NCBI RefSeq assembly: GCF_005281835.1
Contig: NZ_RZIS01000007.1
Location: 177,810-241,809, forward strand
Source: Vibrio profundi
GTDB lineage: Bacteria > Pseudomonadota > Gammaproteobacteria > Enterobacterales > Vibrionaceae
Reading direction: 5' to 3'
Length of the DNA: 64,000 nt
Shown here: positions 43,648-51,460 of the stretch, one piece after another
Layout of the letters: each line of letters opens with the position of its first letter
Position numbering within the stretch: the stretch's first letter is position 1
Made by a program: the position numbers and the translations under genes
The notes under the pieces: generated by a model
What the model was told of the DNA's origin: nothing
The model's input: only the letters and a program-made list of their open reading frames with translations
The model's database searches: none

Positions 43648-44577
43648 TTACAGGGTTTCGTTCAGCACAAGAGCAAGTAATGCTTCACGCGCGTACACGC
43701 CGTTTTCGGCTTGCTCGAAGTAATAAGCATGTGGCGTTTTGTCTACATCAGTCGTGATCTCATCAACACGCGGTAGCGGGTGTAGAACTTTTAGGTTCTC
43801 ACGAGCGCCTTCAAGTAGTGCGGCTGTTAAGATATAGGCTGATTTAATGTGCGCGTATTCAGATTCATCGAAACGTTCTTTTTGCACTCGTGTCATGTAG
43901 AGAATATCTAGCTCAGGAATCACACTTTCCATATCGGTATGTAAGCTGTATTCGATACCCGCTTCATCCAATTCTTCACAGATGTAGTCTGGCATTGCGA
44001 GTGCATCAGGAGCGACGAAGTAAAAGCGAACGTTGGTAAATTTAGCCAACGCTTGGGTCAGAGAGTGCACCGTACGGCCATACTTTAAGTCACCGACGAA
44101 GGCTACATTTAAGTTATCTAGGCGACCTTGTGTTTCAGCAATTGAAAATAAGTCCAACAGGGTTTGCGTTGGGTGTTGGTTTGCACCGTCACCTGCGTTT
44201 ATCACTGGTACGCCGTTAGAGAACTCAGACGCCAATCGCGCAGCGCCTTCTTGAGGGTGACGCATCACATAGGCATCAACGTATGAAGAGATAACCTGAA
44301 CAGAATCTGCAAGCGTTTCCCCTTTTTTGGCTAAAGAGGTATTACCGCCGCTGTCAAAACCAATCACATCGCCACCAATGCGTTGGATTGCGGTTTCGAA
44401 AGATAAGCGAGTACGCGTAGAAGGCTCGAAGAAACAGCTCGCTATCACTTTGTTTTTAATCAGCTCAGGATTTGGTTCAGCTTTTAATTGACCTGCTGTC
44501 TGAACAATCAATTCAAGCTCTTCACGAGAAAGCTCTGGAATTGAGATAATGTGCTTTTGATAGAGCGAATTTGCCAT
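43648..44577 (-). CDS. pyrB: Aspartate carbamoyltransferase catalytic chain PyrB
   Basis: PyrB makes N-carbamoyl-aspartate, the first committed pyrimidine precursor. The 309-residue protein has the carbamoyl-phosphate motif EPSTRTRLSFE (from residue 51), HPTQTLLDLFSI and HPLPRVDEI. ATG at 44577 is used because it begins the known N-terminus (MANSLYQKH). An in-frame upstream start at 44715 would read through the attenuator hairpin. Expression is controlled by the leader peptide and attenuator just upstream. Confidence 0.96.
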   Translation of the reverse strand: MANSLYQKHIISIPELSREELELIVQTAGQLKAEPNPELIKNKVIASCFFEPSTRTRLSFETAIQRIGGDVIGFDSGGNTSLAKKGETLADSVQVISSYVDAYVMRHPQEGAARLASEFSNGVPVINAGDGANQHPTQTLLDLFSIAETQGRLDNLNVAFVGDLKYGRTVHSLTQALAKFTNVRFYFVAPDALAMPDYICEELDEAGIEYSLHTDMESVIPELDILYMTRVQKERFDESEYAHIKSAYILTAALLEGARENLKVLHPLPRVDEITTDVDKTPHAYYFEQAENGVYAREALLALVLNETL

Positions 44578-44610
44578 GATCTTCTTCCCTACAATTAAGT
44601 AATAGCCATA

Positions 44611-44637
44611 AAAAAGCCCCCCAATAAGGGAGGCTCT
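44611..44637 (-). terminator. pyrBI attenuator (intrinsic terminator)
   Basis: On the minus strand a GAGCCTCCC / GGGGGGCT hairpin is followed by six T. It lies between the leader peptide and pyrB, and the stop codon of the leader overlaps the foot of the stem. This is the arrangement of the UTP-sensed pyrBI attenuator of E. coli. Confidence 0.85.
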
Positions 44638-44728
44638 AAAAACGTTCTGAAAAGCGGAAAAGACCGTTAAGTAAGCGCTTAGGCTTACTCGCAACGTTGA
44701 ATGTATTGGCAACATTGATTGGTGTCAT
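44636..44728 (-). CDS. pyrL: pyrBI leader peptide (PyrL)
   Basis: A 30-residue frame runs from the promoter to the attenuator. It begins MTPINVANTF and ends RFSERF-stop, with U-rich codon runs (CTTTTC, CGCTTTTC, CGTTTTT) just before the terminator. In the E. coli system, tight coupling of ribosome and polymerase over such U-rich leader RNA at low UTP blocks the terminator. The sequence of the peptide itself is probably not important. The call rests on position and layout. Confidence 0.75.
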   Translation of the reverse strand: MTPINVANTFNVASKPKRLLNGLFRFSERF

Positions 44729-44757
44729 TTTCACTACTCTCAGACAAATTGCCGAGA

Positions 44758-44785
44758 ATTATACGCTGAAGATTTGTGATCGCAA
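44758..44785 (-). promoter_or_regulatory. pyrLBI promoter
   Basis: On the minus strand TTGCGA and a perfect TATAAT are separated by 16 bases, with transcription starting about 20-25 bases before the pyrL start codon. Confidence 0.75.
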
Positions 44786-44822
44786 GCGATTACATCAAGC
44801 TTTTGATTACGCCATTTCGTGT

Positions 44823-45827
44823 TTACTGACCGAGAGTCGCGACCATGACTGCTTTGATGGTGTGCATACGGTTTTCTGCTTCATCAAATACAATGGAGTA
44901 ATCAGACTCAAATACTTCGTCAGTGACTTCCAAACCATTCATGCCGTATTTTTCAGCGACTTGTTTGCCTATAACTGTTTCATCGTTATGAAATGCTGGG
45001 AGGCAGTGCATGAACTTCACGTTCGGGTTCTGTGTTTTCTCAATTACATCCATGTTGACTTGGTAAGGCTTCATTTTGGCGACACGTTCATCCCAAGCTT
45101 CTGGTGCTTCGCCCATTGAAACCCAAACATCGGTATACAAGAAGTCACAGCCATTAACCCCTTCTTCCACGCTTTCAGTTAAAGTGATTTTGGCTCCCGT
45201 TGACTGGGCAATTGCTTGGCACTGGTCGATTAACCCTTGCTCTGGCCAAAATTCTTGCGGGGCCACAAGGCGAATGTCCATGCCCATTTTTGCTGCGCCA
45301 ACCAGTAGTGAGTTACCCATATTGTTGCGAGCATCACCAAGGTAAGCGAAAGTCATTTGATGGAGTAGCTTTCCACGGCCGTGCTCTAGCATGGTGAGGA
45401 AATCAGCTAAGATCTGAGTTGGGTGGAATTCGTCAGTTAAGCCATTCCATACAGGTACTCCTGCGTGTTCTCCAAGTACTTCTACGATGTCTTGGCCAAA
45501 ACCACGATATTCGATGCCATCATACATTCTGCCGAGTACGCGAGCGGTGTCTTTCATTGATTCTTTCTGGCCAATCTGTGAGCCTGACGGGCCAATATAA
45601 GAAACCTGTGCACCTTGATCAAAAGCGGCCACTTCAAAAGCGCAACGCGTACGAGTAGATGCTTTCTCAAAGATAAGAGCGATATTTTTACCCGATAGCC
45701 TTTTTTGTTCCGTACCTGCATATTTAGCTTTTTTTAAGTCAGCAGAAAGATCAAGCAAGAACTGGATCTCTTTTGGAGTAAAGTCGAGTAGTTTTAAAAA
45801 GTTACGGTTGCGAAGATTAAACGCCAT
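44823..45827 (-). CDS. argF: Ornithine carbamoyltransferase ArgF
   Basis: ArgF makes citrulline from ornithine and carbamoyl phosphate. The 334-residue protein has the carbamoyl-phosphate motif FEKASTRTRCAFE (S57-T-R-T-R61), FHPTQILADFLTM, MHCLPAFHN and a DVWVSMGE loop. It lies between arcA and pyrBI. The arcA neighbour raises the question of a catabolic (ArcB) role, but an ArgR-like box upstream and the absence of arcC or arcD nearby favour the biosynthetic enzyme. Confidence 0.93.
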   Translation of the reverse strand: MAFNLRNRNFLKLLDFTPKEIQFLLDLSADLKKAKYAGTEQKRLSGKNIALIFEKASTRTRCAFEVAAFDQGAQVSYIGPSGSQIGQKESMKDTARVLGRMYDGIEYRGFGQDIVEVLGEHAGVPVWNGLTDEFHPTQILADFLTMLEHGRGKLLHQMTFAYLGDARNNMGNSLLVGAAKMGMDIRLVAPQEFWPEQGLIDQCQAIAQSTGAKITLTESVEEGVNGCDFLYTDVWVSMGEAPEAWDERVAKMKPYQVNMDVIEKTQNPNVKFMHCLPAFHNDETVIGKQVAEKYGMNGLEVTDEVFESDYSIVFDEAENRMHTIKAVMVATLGQ

Positions 45828-45891
45828 ATCTCGCTCCTTGAGCTTAGAGAATCATATAGGAGCCTAGTTAAACATATAAATGCTACTTTTG

Positions 45892-45905
45892 TGAATAATT
45901 ATTTG
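45892..45905 (-). promoter_or_regulatory. Possible ArgR box upstream of argF
   Basis: On the minus strand CAAAT-AATT-ATTCA matches one full half of the ArgR consensus (TGAAT-N4-ATTCA) and three of five bases of the other, 65 bases from the argF start. The match is partial. Confidence 0.4.
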
Positions 45906-45916
45906 ATCTTGAGTTT

Positions 45917-45951
45917 AAAAAAAGGCTGATGGATAACACATCAGCCTTTTT
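45917..45951 (-). terminator. Intrinsic terminator after arcA
   Basis: A 13-base perfect stem (AAAAAGGCTGATG and its complement) with A and T runs on its flanks separates arcA from argF, so the two genes are transcribed separately. Confidence 0.92.
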
Positions 45952-45984
45952 AGATTTCTGGGAGGTTTTAACTTCGAAGATTAG

Positions 45985-47205
45985 CTAGATACCATCACGC
46001 TCGATTGGGCAGCTCATACAGCGAGCACCACCACGGCCGCGGCCAAGTTCATTACCTGGGATCGTTAGGACTTCAATGCCCGCTTTGTCGTATTTCTCGT
46101 TCGTATAAACGTTACGCTCGTAGCCGATCACGACACCTGGTTTAACCGTTAGGACGTTGTTTGCATCATTCCATTGTTCACGCTCAGCTTCGTAGTTGTC
46201 ACCACCAGTGGTGATGATCTTCAGCTGATCGATACCTAACGCGCCTTCAATTGCACTTAGGTAGTTGTCGGCTTTCTGAACTCGCATTTCGCCGTTTTCT
46301 TTTGGAGTTAGGCGCCATGTGTCGAGGTCTTTACGTACGATCTCTGGGTATACCGAGAAAGTATCGATATCCATATGAGTCATAACCGTATCTAAGTGCA
46401 TGCACGAACGGTGTTTTGGTAAATCAATGGCGATCACTTCGGTTGCTTGACCTGACTTGAACAAGCTTGCCGCTAAGTTCTCAACGCCTTGCGGCTTAGT
46501 ACGCTCAGAGATACCGATTAGTACCGCGCCCTTACCGATAACTAATACGTCACCGCCTTCAATGTTAGCGTTGTCGTAATGCAGATCTTCATCACCAAAG
46601 TACTTAATGAAATCTTGGCCAGCAAAGACAGGGTGCCAACGATAGATAGCACGCAGGTGGTTGGTTTCGCGTTGGCGAGCCGGTTTCATCATTGGGTTCA
46701 GTGAAACGCCGCCGTAAACCCAGCATGACGTGTCACGGGTAAATAGGTGGTTTGGTAGAGGCTCAATAACGAAATCGAGAGGGCGATGCATTTTTGGCAG
46801 CATCGACGATGATTTGATCGGTAGCTCAGAGTAAGCCAATCCACCAAGCAAGATAGTTGCAAGGTGCTCGTTATCCATTTGAGCTAAGTAGTTACGCAGG
46901 TCATGTGCGAAAGTCGGGCCGTAACGGAAATCAGAGATCTGCGTGTTGAGTAGCCACTCACGAGCTTCAGATACTGCTAACGTTTCTACGAGTAGATCAT
47001 GCAGCAAAAGTACTTCAACACCTTGGTTGCTAAGTGTTTTTGCAAAAGCATCGTGCTCTTCACCCGCGGCTTCTACCGCAAGTACATCATCAAACAACAG
47101 TTCATGACAGTTAGAAGGGGTGAGGTGGGTGAGTGCTCGTTCTGGTCGATTTAATAATACTCGTCTTAATTGACCGACTTCAGAGCCAACGTACAGCTTA
47201 CTCAT
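45985..47205 (-). CDS. arcA: Arginine deiminase ArcA
   Basis: ArcA hydrolyses arginine to citrulline and ammonia, the first step of the arginine deiminase pathway. The 406-residue protein has FTRDTSCWVYGG, EGGDVLVIGKG and HLDTVMTHMD. The C-terminal active-site motif ARCMSCPIERDGI carries the nucleophile Cys396. arcB-like argF follows after a terminator, but carbamate kinase and the arginine/ornithine exchanger are not in this window. The start codon follows an AAGGA box that can pair with an upstream leader segment. Confidence 0.95.
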   Translation of the reverse strand: MSKLYVGSEVGQLRRVLLNRPERALTHLTPSNCHELLFDDVLAVEAAGEEHDAFAKTLSNQGVEVLLLHDLLVETLAVSEAREWLLNTQISDFRYGPTFAHDLRNYLAQMDNEHLATILLGGLAYSELPIKSSSMLPKMHRPLDFVIEPLPNHLFTRDTSCWVYGGVSLNPMMKPARQRETNHLRAIYRWHPVFAGQDFIKYFGDEDLHYDNANIEGGDVLVIGKGAVLIGISERTKPQGVENLAASLFKSGQATEVIAIDLPKHRSCMHLDTVMTHMDIDTFSVYPEIVRKDLDTWRLTPKENGEMRVQKADNYLSAIEGALGIDQLKIITTGGDNYEAEREQWNDANNVLTVKPGVVIGYERNVYTNEKYDKAGIEVLTIPGNELGRGRGGARCMSCPIERDGI

Positions 47206-47781
47206 TTTGCATCCTTACTTTTAATCCAGCCTCTATTTATGACAAGCTTCACACTAAGATGCAAGTAACGATATTGGTCATTCATTGTATGTTTTTTGGA
47301 TAAATATGGTTTTTAATTCTTAATCTTATGGATTGTGTAGTTTATTTGGCTATTTTGTGGTTATTGAAACTGAAGGTGAAAAGTGATTTGTTATGCGTTA
47401 ATGAATTCCTCTTTTGCAGAAGGCACTCCTGAATAATGTGAATGAATATTCACAAGTTAGATTAAATTGAAGAACCAATGGAATTTTATTCATTTTAACC
47501 AGCATGATTCTATGCAGATAACCCTAATAAAAAGGCAAATATCAGGCAGTGAAGAGGTTAAATAGAACAAAGACGATATTCTAAATTTATTGTTGGTTAA
47601 TTATTTGTTAGAAAGTTGTTTCTGTGATTGTGGTTTTATTTTTCATAGGGCAACTATCAATAAACGACATAAGAAAGATCGCGATCTTCCCCTAATCTAG
47701 GTGGCTTTTAACCTCGATCCATGCCATATTTCGTGGCAATCAAATTTGATCCTTTCATAGTCAACACTCTGGAGCAGAAAC
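47206..47781. other. arcA-rraB intergenic region, 576 bases
   Basis: I see no gene here. The region is AT-rich. It holds a perfect ArgR-type palindrome (47437-47454), a weaker ArgR-like half site about 25 bases further right, and a leader segment able to pair with the arcA ribosome-binding site (47258-47264 with 47207-47213). A 14-base palindrome lies about 95 bases before rraB. Confidence 0.7.
47437..47454. promoter_or_regulatory. ArgR-type box upstream of arcA
   Basis: TGTGAAT-GAAT-ATTCACA is a perfect 7-base inverted repeat around four bases and fits the ArgR consensus TGAAT-N4-ATTCA. The half sites are eight bases apart at the TGTGA/TCACA level, too far for a CRP site. It lies about 230 bases upstream of arcA and 330 upstream of rraB; arginine control of arcA is the simplest reading. 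Confidence 0.6.
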
Positions 47782-48198
47782 ATGTCTCACGAAGATGAAT
47801 ATCTATCAGTAGCGGAATTAATTGAATTTCAAAAGGAAGAGACTCGCGACATCATTGAAGCATTGATCGAAGATGGTAGCGATCCTGATGCTTTATACGA
47901 TATTGAGCACCACCTATTTGCTGAAGATTTCGAAGTACTAGAGAAAGCCGTTGTTGAAGCATTCAAAATGGGTTTTGAAGTACTAGAAGCGGAAGAGACA
48001 GAAGACGAAGATGGCAACAAGCTACTTTGTTGTGATGCGACTATGCAATCTGCACTGAGTGCAGAAGCGATCGATGAGCAAGTTGAAAAGCTGGTAAACC
48101 TAGCGGAAAAATTCGACATCATCTACGACGGCTGGGGTACTTACTATGAAGGTGAGGATGCGATCTACCCAGAAGAAGATGATGAAGGCGAAGAGTAA
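47782..48198 (+). CDS. rraB: Regulator of ribonuclease E activity B (RraB)
   Basis: RraB inhibits RNase E through its C-terminal region. The 138-residue, strongly acidic protein has LIEFQKEETRDIIEALIEDGSDPDALYDIEHH and FDIIYDGWGTYYE motifs, and an acidic tail (EEDDEGEE). A GGAG box lies before the ATG and a terminator follows. It is a single gene, next to the arg genes as in other gammaproteobacteria. Confidence 0.95.
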   Translation: MSHEDEYLSVAELIEFQKEETRDIIEALIEDGSDPDALYDIEHHLFAEDFEVLEKAVVEAFKMGFEVLEAEETEDEDGNKLLCCDATMQSALSAEAIDEQVEKLVNLAEKFDIIYDGWGTYYEGEDAIYPEEDDEGEE

Positions 48199-48222
48199 AA
48201 ACTTACTTCGTTCACTTTTTAT

Positions 48223-48250
48223 AATGCCAGCTTAATCGCTGGTATTTTTT
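48223..48250 (+). terminator. Intrinsic terminator after rraB
   Basis: AATGCCAGC pairs with GCTGGTATT (one G-U pair) and is followed by a run of T. Confidence 0.85.
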
Positions 48251-48329
48251 TGCCCATAGAAAAAGGCATGTCTTTATGTGTATGTATTCATTATAATGCT
48301 GCCAAATTTGATCTAGCGCAATTTATGAC

Positions 48330-49130
48330 ATGATGTTATCCCTAGCAGGCTTATGGCAAGTATCTCCGTTGACCGATCTTTCTATCCCTCAGGATGACAT
48401 TACCTTTCCTGCGCCTTTGAGTTCTGTCCTACCTGACTCGTTAACAGAGCCCGAGATTGCTGCTCAAGAGTGGCATTTAATGCATGACATTGAAGTGGAT
48501 GATTCCATGATGGCGTTTCCTGCTGTCGAGCTGGTGATGGCTGGAGTCGATTACTTTGCCGAAGTCAGGCTTAATGGGGTAGCGGTATTTGATTGTGATG
48601 GGACTCAGGCTGTTTACCGAAAGGACATTCGTCCGTATATGCAGCTTGGCCGAAATCGATTTGAAGTGCTGTTTCTTGAAGAAGAAGAGAGCTTGTTGCT
48701 AGAAGAAGATCTTCAAGATCTTTGCTTGTTACAAGAAGCGTTACCAGAGAAAACCGATGAAAGAATGGGAGTTTGGCAAGTGCCGTATCTCCAATTTATT
48801 CGGAACGTTAAGCTAGAGCAGGTGATCACCGAGCAGATCTGGCACCACGGTGGTGGGTGTGAATTTAAAGTCGATTTGCTTTATAAAACGCTTTCCCCTG
48901 GGTTGGTTTCGGCCTCGGTCAGATTTAATGGCATGAAGTATGTACTGCCAATTGATGTTAGAGCGGAGCATACCAGTGCAATCTTTCAAGTAGAAGCTCC
49001 TAAGTATGCTGAGCTAAATACGCCTAGCTCGAAAGATTTGTATTCGTTAGAGGTTGAGCTCGATGGACAGAGTGAGCAGGCGGAAATTGCGCTAAACCCT
49101 GCCGCGTGTATGAGTCATTTTTTAAGATAA
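48330..49130 (+). CDS. Beta-mannosidase-like N-terminal region without catalytic domain
   Basis: The 266-residue protein resembles the non-catalytic front end of a GH2 beta-mannosidase. LSLAGLWQVSPLTDLSIP and VMAGVDYFAEVRLNG...YRKDIRPYMQLGRNRFEVLF match the galactose-binding-like domain. GVWQVPYLQFIRNVKLEQV and the strand-rich remainder match the beginning of the Ig-like domain. There is no TIM barrel or catalytic Glu, no signal peptide and no interruption near the end, so this is not an obvious recent truncation. It may be a stand-alone carbohydrate-binding protein, but no function is assigned. It converges on the MarR-GNAT gene. Confidence 0.6.
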   Translation: MMLSLAGLWQVSPLTDLSIPQDDITFPAPLSSVLPDSLTEPEIAAQEWHLMHDIEVDDSMMAFPAVELVMAGVDYFAEVRLNGVAVFDCDGTQAVYRKDIRPYMQLGRNRFEVLFLEEEESLLLEEDLQDLCLLQEALPEKTDERMGVWQVPYLQFIRNVKLEQVITEQIWHHGGGCEFKVDLLYKTLSPGLVSASVRFNGMKYVLPIDVRAEHTSAIFQVEAPKYAELNTPSSKDLYSLEVELDGQSEQAEIALNPAACMSHFLR

Positions 49131-49143
49131 TCCCCTCTAGCAT

Positions 49144-50052
49144 TTACTGTAACGATTTTACCATGACAACTTCGCACGCGTCATGGCCCGTATCTCCCCA
49201 AGCCGAATCGAGATGCTCAAAGCCTAATTTTTCATATAGCGCTACTGCTGCCCCTAAGCATTCCGTTGTTTCTAAATACATTGATTGATAGCCGAGTGTT
49301 CTGGCGTGCTTGATTGACATATTGACCAACTTTTTCGCTAGTCCTTTACCTCGTGTCTCTTCTAGAAAGTACATTTTTTGTAATTCACAAACTTCAGGCT
49401 TACCCGCTAATGGAGCAAAACCACCGCCACCGACAACTTTGCCATTCAACTCAATGACCCAATATTTGGACTTATCGTTGTCATAGACGCTGAACATATC
49501 CTCTAGTGTTGGATCTGCTACGCCGTAGCCTTTGTCTTCGGTGAGCCCATGCTCGTAAGAGACGGTTCTAATTACCTCAGCTACTGCAAGATTATCTTCA
49601 GCTTTGAGAGGGCGCACTACAAATGAGTCGGCTTCTTGGCTCTGTTTTAATGCTTTCAAATATTGTTGGAGGCTAGCGGATATTTGTACGCTTTCTTGTT
49701 CAGATAATCTCTCCAGTACGGAATCATAAAATTGGTTTTGTTGTTGATGCAGCGCTTCTAGTGTTTCAGAACCTGAAGGGGTTAATGAAGCAATAACGCT
49801 TCGTTTATCGTCGGGGTGAGGAAAAGTAGAAACCAGCCCGTGATTGAGTAAGTTGGTGAGTGCTCGGCTTGCATTGGATTTATCGATATTCAGGTTTTTA
49901 GCCAGTTGGTTAACAGTAAGCGGAACCGCTTCTAACTCGATAAGTGTGTGAGCTTGTATAGGGGACAAGGCAACGTCACCGCATTCTTTGTTGAGCATCC
50001 CTAGTTGTCTAACGAGTTGGCGAGAAAGTTCTCTAAGTTGTTCGGCTTCCAT
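49144..50052 (-). CDS. MarR-type regulator fused to a GNAT acetyltransferase
   Basis: A winged-helix MarR domain (about residues 1-140; LTVNQLAKNLNIDKSNASRALTNLLNHGLVS with wing HPDDKRSV) is joined to a GNAT domain (about 150-302). The GNAT domain has the acetyl-CoA loop FLEETRGKGLAKKL and YLETTECLGAAVALYEKLGF. The start at 50052 has an AGAAGA box; an in-frame ATG at 50064 adds four residues. A sigma-70 promoter with two operator-like palindromes lies directly upstream, so it probably represses itself. The substrate of the acetyltransferase and the inducing ligand are unknown. Confidence 0.88.
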   Translation of the reverse strand: MEAEQLRELSRQLVRQLGMLNKECGDVALSPIQAHTLIELEAVPLTVNQLAKNLNIDKSNASRALTNLLNHGLVSTFPHPDDKRSVIASLTPSGSETLEALHQQQNQFYDSVLERLSEQESVQISASLQQYLKALKQSQEADSFVVRPLKAEDNLAVAEVIRTVSYEHGLTEDKGYGVADPTLEDMFSVYDNDKSKYWVIELNGKVVGGGGFAPLAGKPEVCELQKMYFLEETRGKGLAKKLVNMSIKHARTLGYQSMYLETTECLGAAVALYEKLGFEHLDSAWGDTGHDACEVVMVKSLQ

Positions 50053-50068
50053 AATTCTTCTCATATAG

Positions 50069-50114
50069 TTGCGAGTTACAACTTTAAGTTAATTGCGTGT
50101 CGCAACTATGTCAA
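50069..50114 (-). promoter_or_regulatory. Promoter with double MarR-type operator
   Basis: On the minus strand TTGACA (50109-50114), a 17-base spacer and TAACTT (50086-50091) form a promoter for the MarR-GNAT gene. One near-palindrome, TTGCGTGTCGCAA (50093-50105), fills the spacer. A related copy, TTGCGAGTTACAA (50069-50081), lies just downstream of the -10 box, 24 bases away. A protein bound at both would block polymerase. Confidence 0.75.
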
Positions 50115-50287
50115 ATGTTTTCAACTCAATTGGATAACACTTTATGGGTATTCATAAACATTATGATAACCGCCTTTGATTTATTAAGACTATCAATTGA
50201 ACAATATGATGTATTTCTATAGCGTTCGACTTCCAATGTGCACTTAGATGTACATGGATTAATAATTAACGTCAGATGGAGTAAAAA

Positions 50288-51460
50288 ATGGAAACCAAAG
50301 AGTTGGAAACTAGGGTTAGTTTTACAGGGAAAGGTAAAGAATATTTTGGGATATGGATTGTTAACATTTTATTGTCAGTCATCACGCTAGGTATTTATTC
50401 GGCGTGGGCAAAAGTGCGTAATAAACGTTATTTCTATGGAAAAACATCTTTGGCTGGGGATAGTTTTGAATATCACGGCCAACCTATTCAGATCCTTAAA
50501 GGGCGTATCGTCGCAATGGTGTGTGTATTAGCTTGGGCTGTGACTAACCAGTTTGCACCTCAAATCGCGCTAGTTCTACTACTGGCGTTTATACTTTTAT
50601 TGCCATTACTTTCTCGTAGTAACGCTCGTTTTGATTCTGCAATGACCAGCTTTCGTAATGTTCACTTTTCATTTGAAGGAACGATTGCCGGAGCATATTG
50701 GGCAATCTTAGGACGTGGTGTTCTGGCGAGCCTAGGTTTTGTGCTGGCAACTACTGCCGTAGTCTTCGCTATGAAATTTGATGTTATTGCTGGCGTAGTG
50801 GCGTTGTTAGTACTGGTTCCTGCTAGTGTTTATCTACAGGCTTGGTCATTCGCGGGAATTGCTAATTATTTTTCTAATGGTTACCGATATGGTGAGCGCC
50901 AATTTACAGCGGACTATCAAAACTCGTTTTATTTTAAAACTTACTTAGTAGCGACAGTCGCCTGGATCATCATGGCTGCTTTACTCGTGGTGAGCTTTGT
51001 AGCGATTGCGGGAGTGAGCCTAATGAGTAACCCTGAATCGTTTACTGAAATCATGAGTCGTGGTGATTTAGCACCGATTATGGTCGGATATTACTTTGGA
51101 TTTATTGCAATCGGCCTTGCGATAGCGGCTTACACTAAGGTTCGAATTCGTAACTACACTTTTGCGCGATTAATTCTTGAAGGCAAAGCTGAGGAGAAGG
51201 CTTCTGAATTTAATTTTGCTTCTACATTATCCATCAAAGGTTATGTAAGTTTGGTTGTGACGAACTTCTTGCTTCAACTTATGACATTGGGTATTGCGCG
51301 TCCTTGGGTCATGGTCAGAACCATGAATTATTTAGCAGAGAATACTTACGTTAAAGGTGATCTAGATTCGCTAGTCGTGAGCGATCAAGGTTCTGATGTG
51401 AAATCAGCGGTTGCTGACGAAGTGGCGCAAGCCTTTAATGTCGACCTTGGTATTGGTTAA
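50288..51460 (+). CDS. YjgN family (DUF898) membrane protein
   Basis: The 390-residue inner-membrane protein belongs to the DUF898/YjgN family. An N-terminal FTGKGKEYFGIWIVNILLSVITLGIYSAWAKVRNKRYFYG motif is repeated in degenerate form near residue 310 (FASTLSIKGYVSLVVTNFLLQLMTLGIARPW). About eight to nine spans are visible between and around these. Function is unknown. Its stop codon overlaps the start of an M48 peptidase gene by one base (TAATG), so the two are translationally coupled. Confidence 0.85.
   Translation: METKELETRVSFTGKGKEYFGIWIVNILLSVITLGIYSAWAKVRNKRYFYGKTSLAGDSFEYHGQPIQILKGRIVAMVCVLAWAVTNQFAPQIALVLLLAFILLLPLLSRSNARFDSAMTSFRNVHFSFEGTIAGAYWAILGRGVLASLGFVLATTAVVFAMKFDVIAGVVALLVLVPASVYLQAWSFAGIANYFSNGYRYGERQFTADYQNSFYFKTYLVATVAWIIMAALLVVSFVAIAGVSLMSNPESFTEIMSRGDLAPIMVGYYFGFIAIGLAIAAYTKVRIRNYTFARLILEGKAEEKASEFNFASTLSIKGYVSLVVTNFLLQLMTLGIARPWVMVRTMNYLAENTYVKGDLDSLVVSDQGSDVKSAVADEVAQAFNVDLGIG

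Noticed and set aside
44578..44715. Longer N-terminus for PyrB starting at 44715
   Set aside because: It reads through the attenuator hairpin and uses another frame than the leader peptide; the family N-terminus begins at 44577.
44697..45119. Plus-strand frame of 140 codons across the pyrL/argF junction
   Set aside because: It is antisense to argF and the pyr leader, lacks a Shine-Dalgarno and has a composition typical of shadow frames.
47437..47454. CRP site reading of TGTGA...TCACA
   Set aside because: The half sites are eight bases apart, not six as in CRP sites; the ArgR pattern fits fully.
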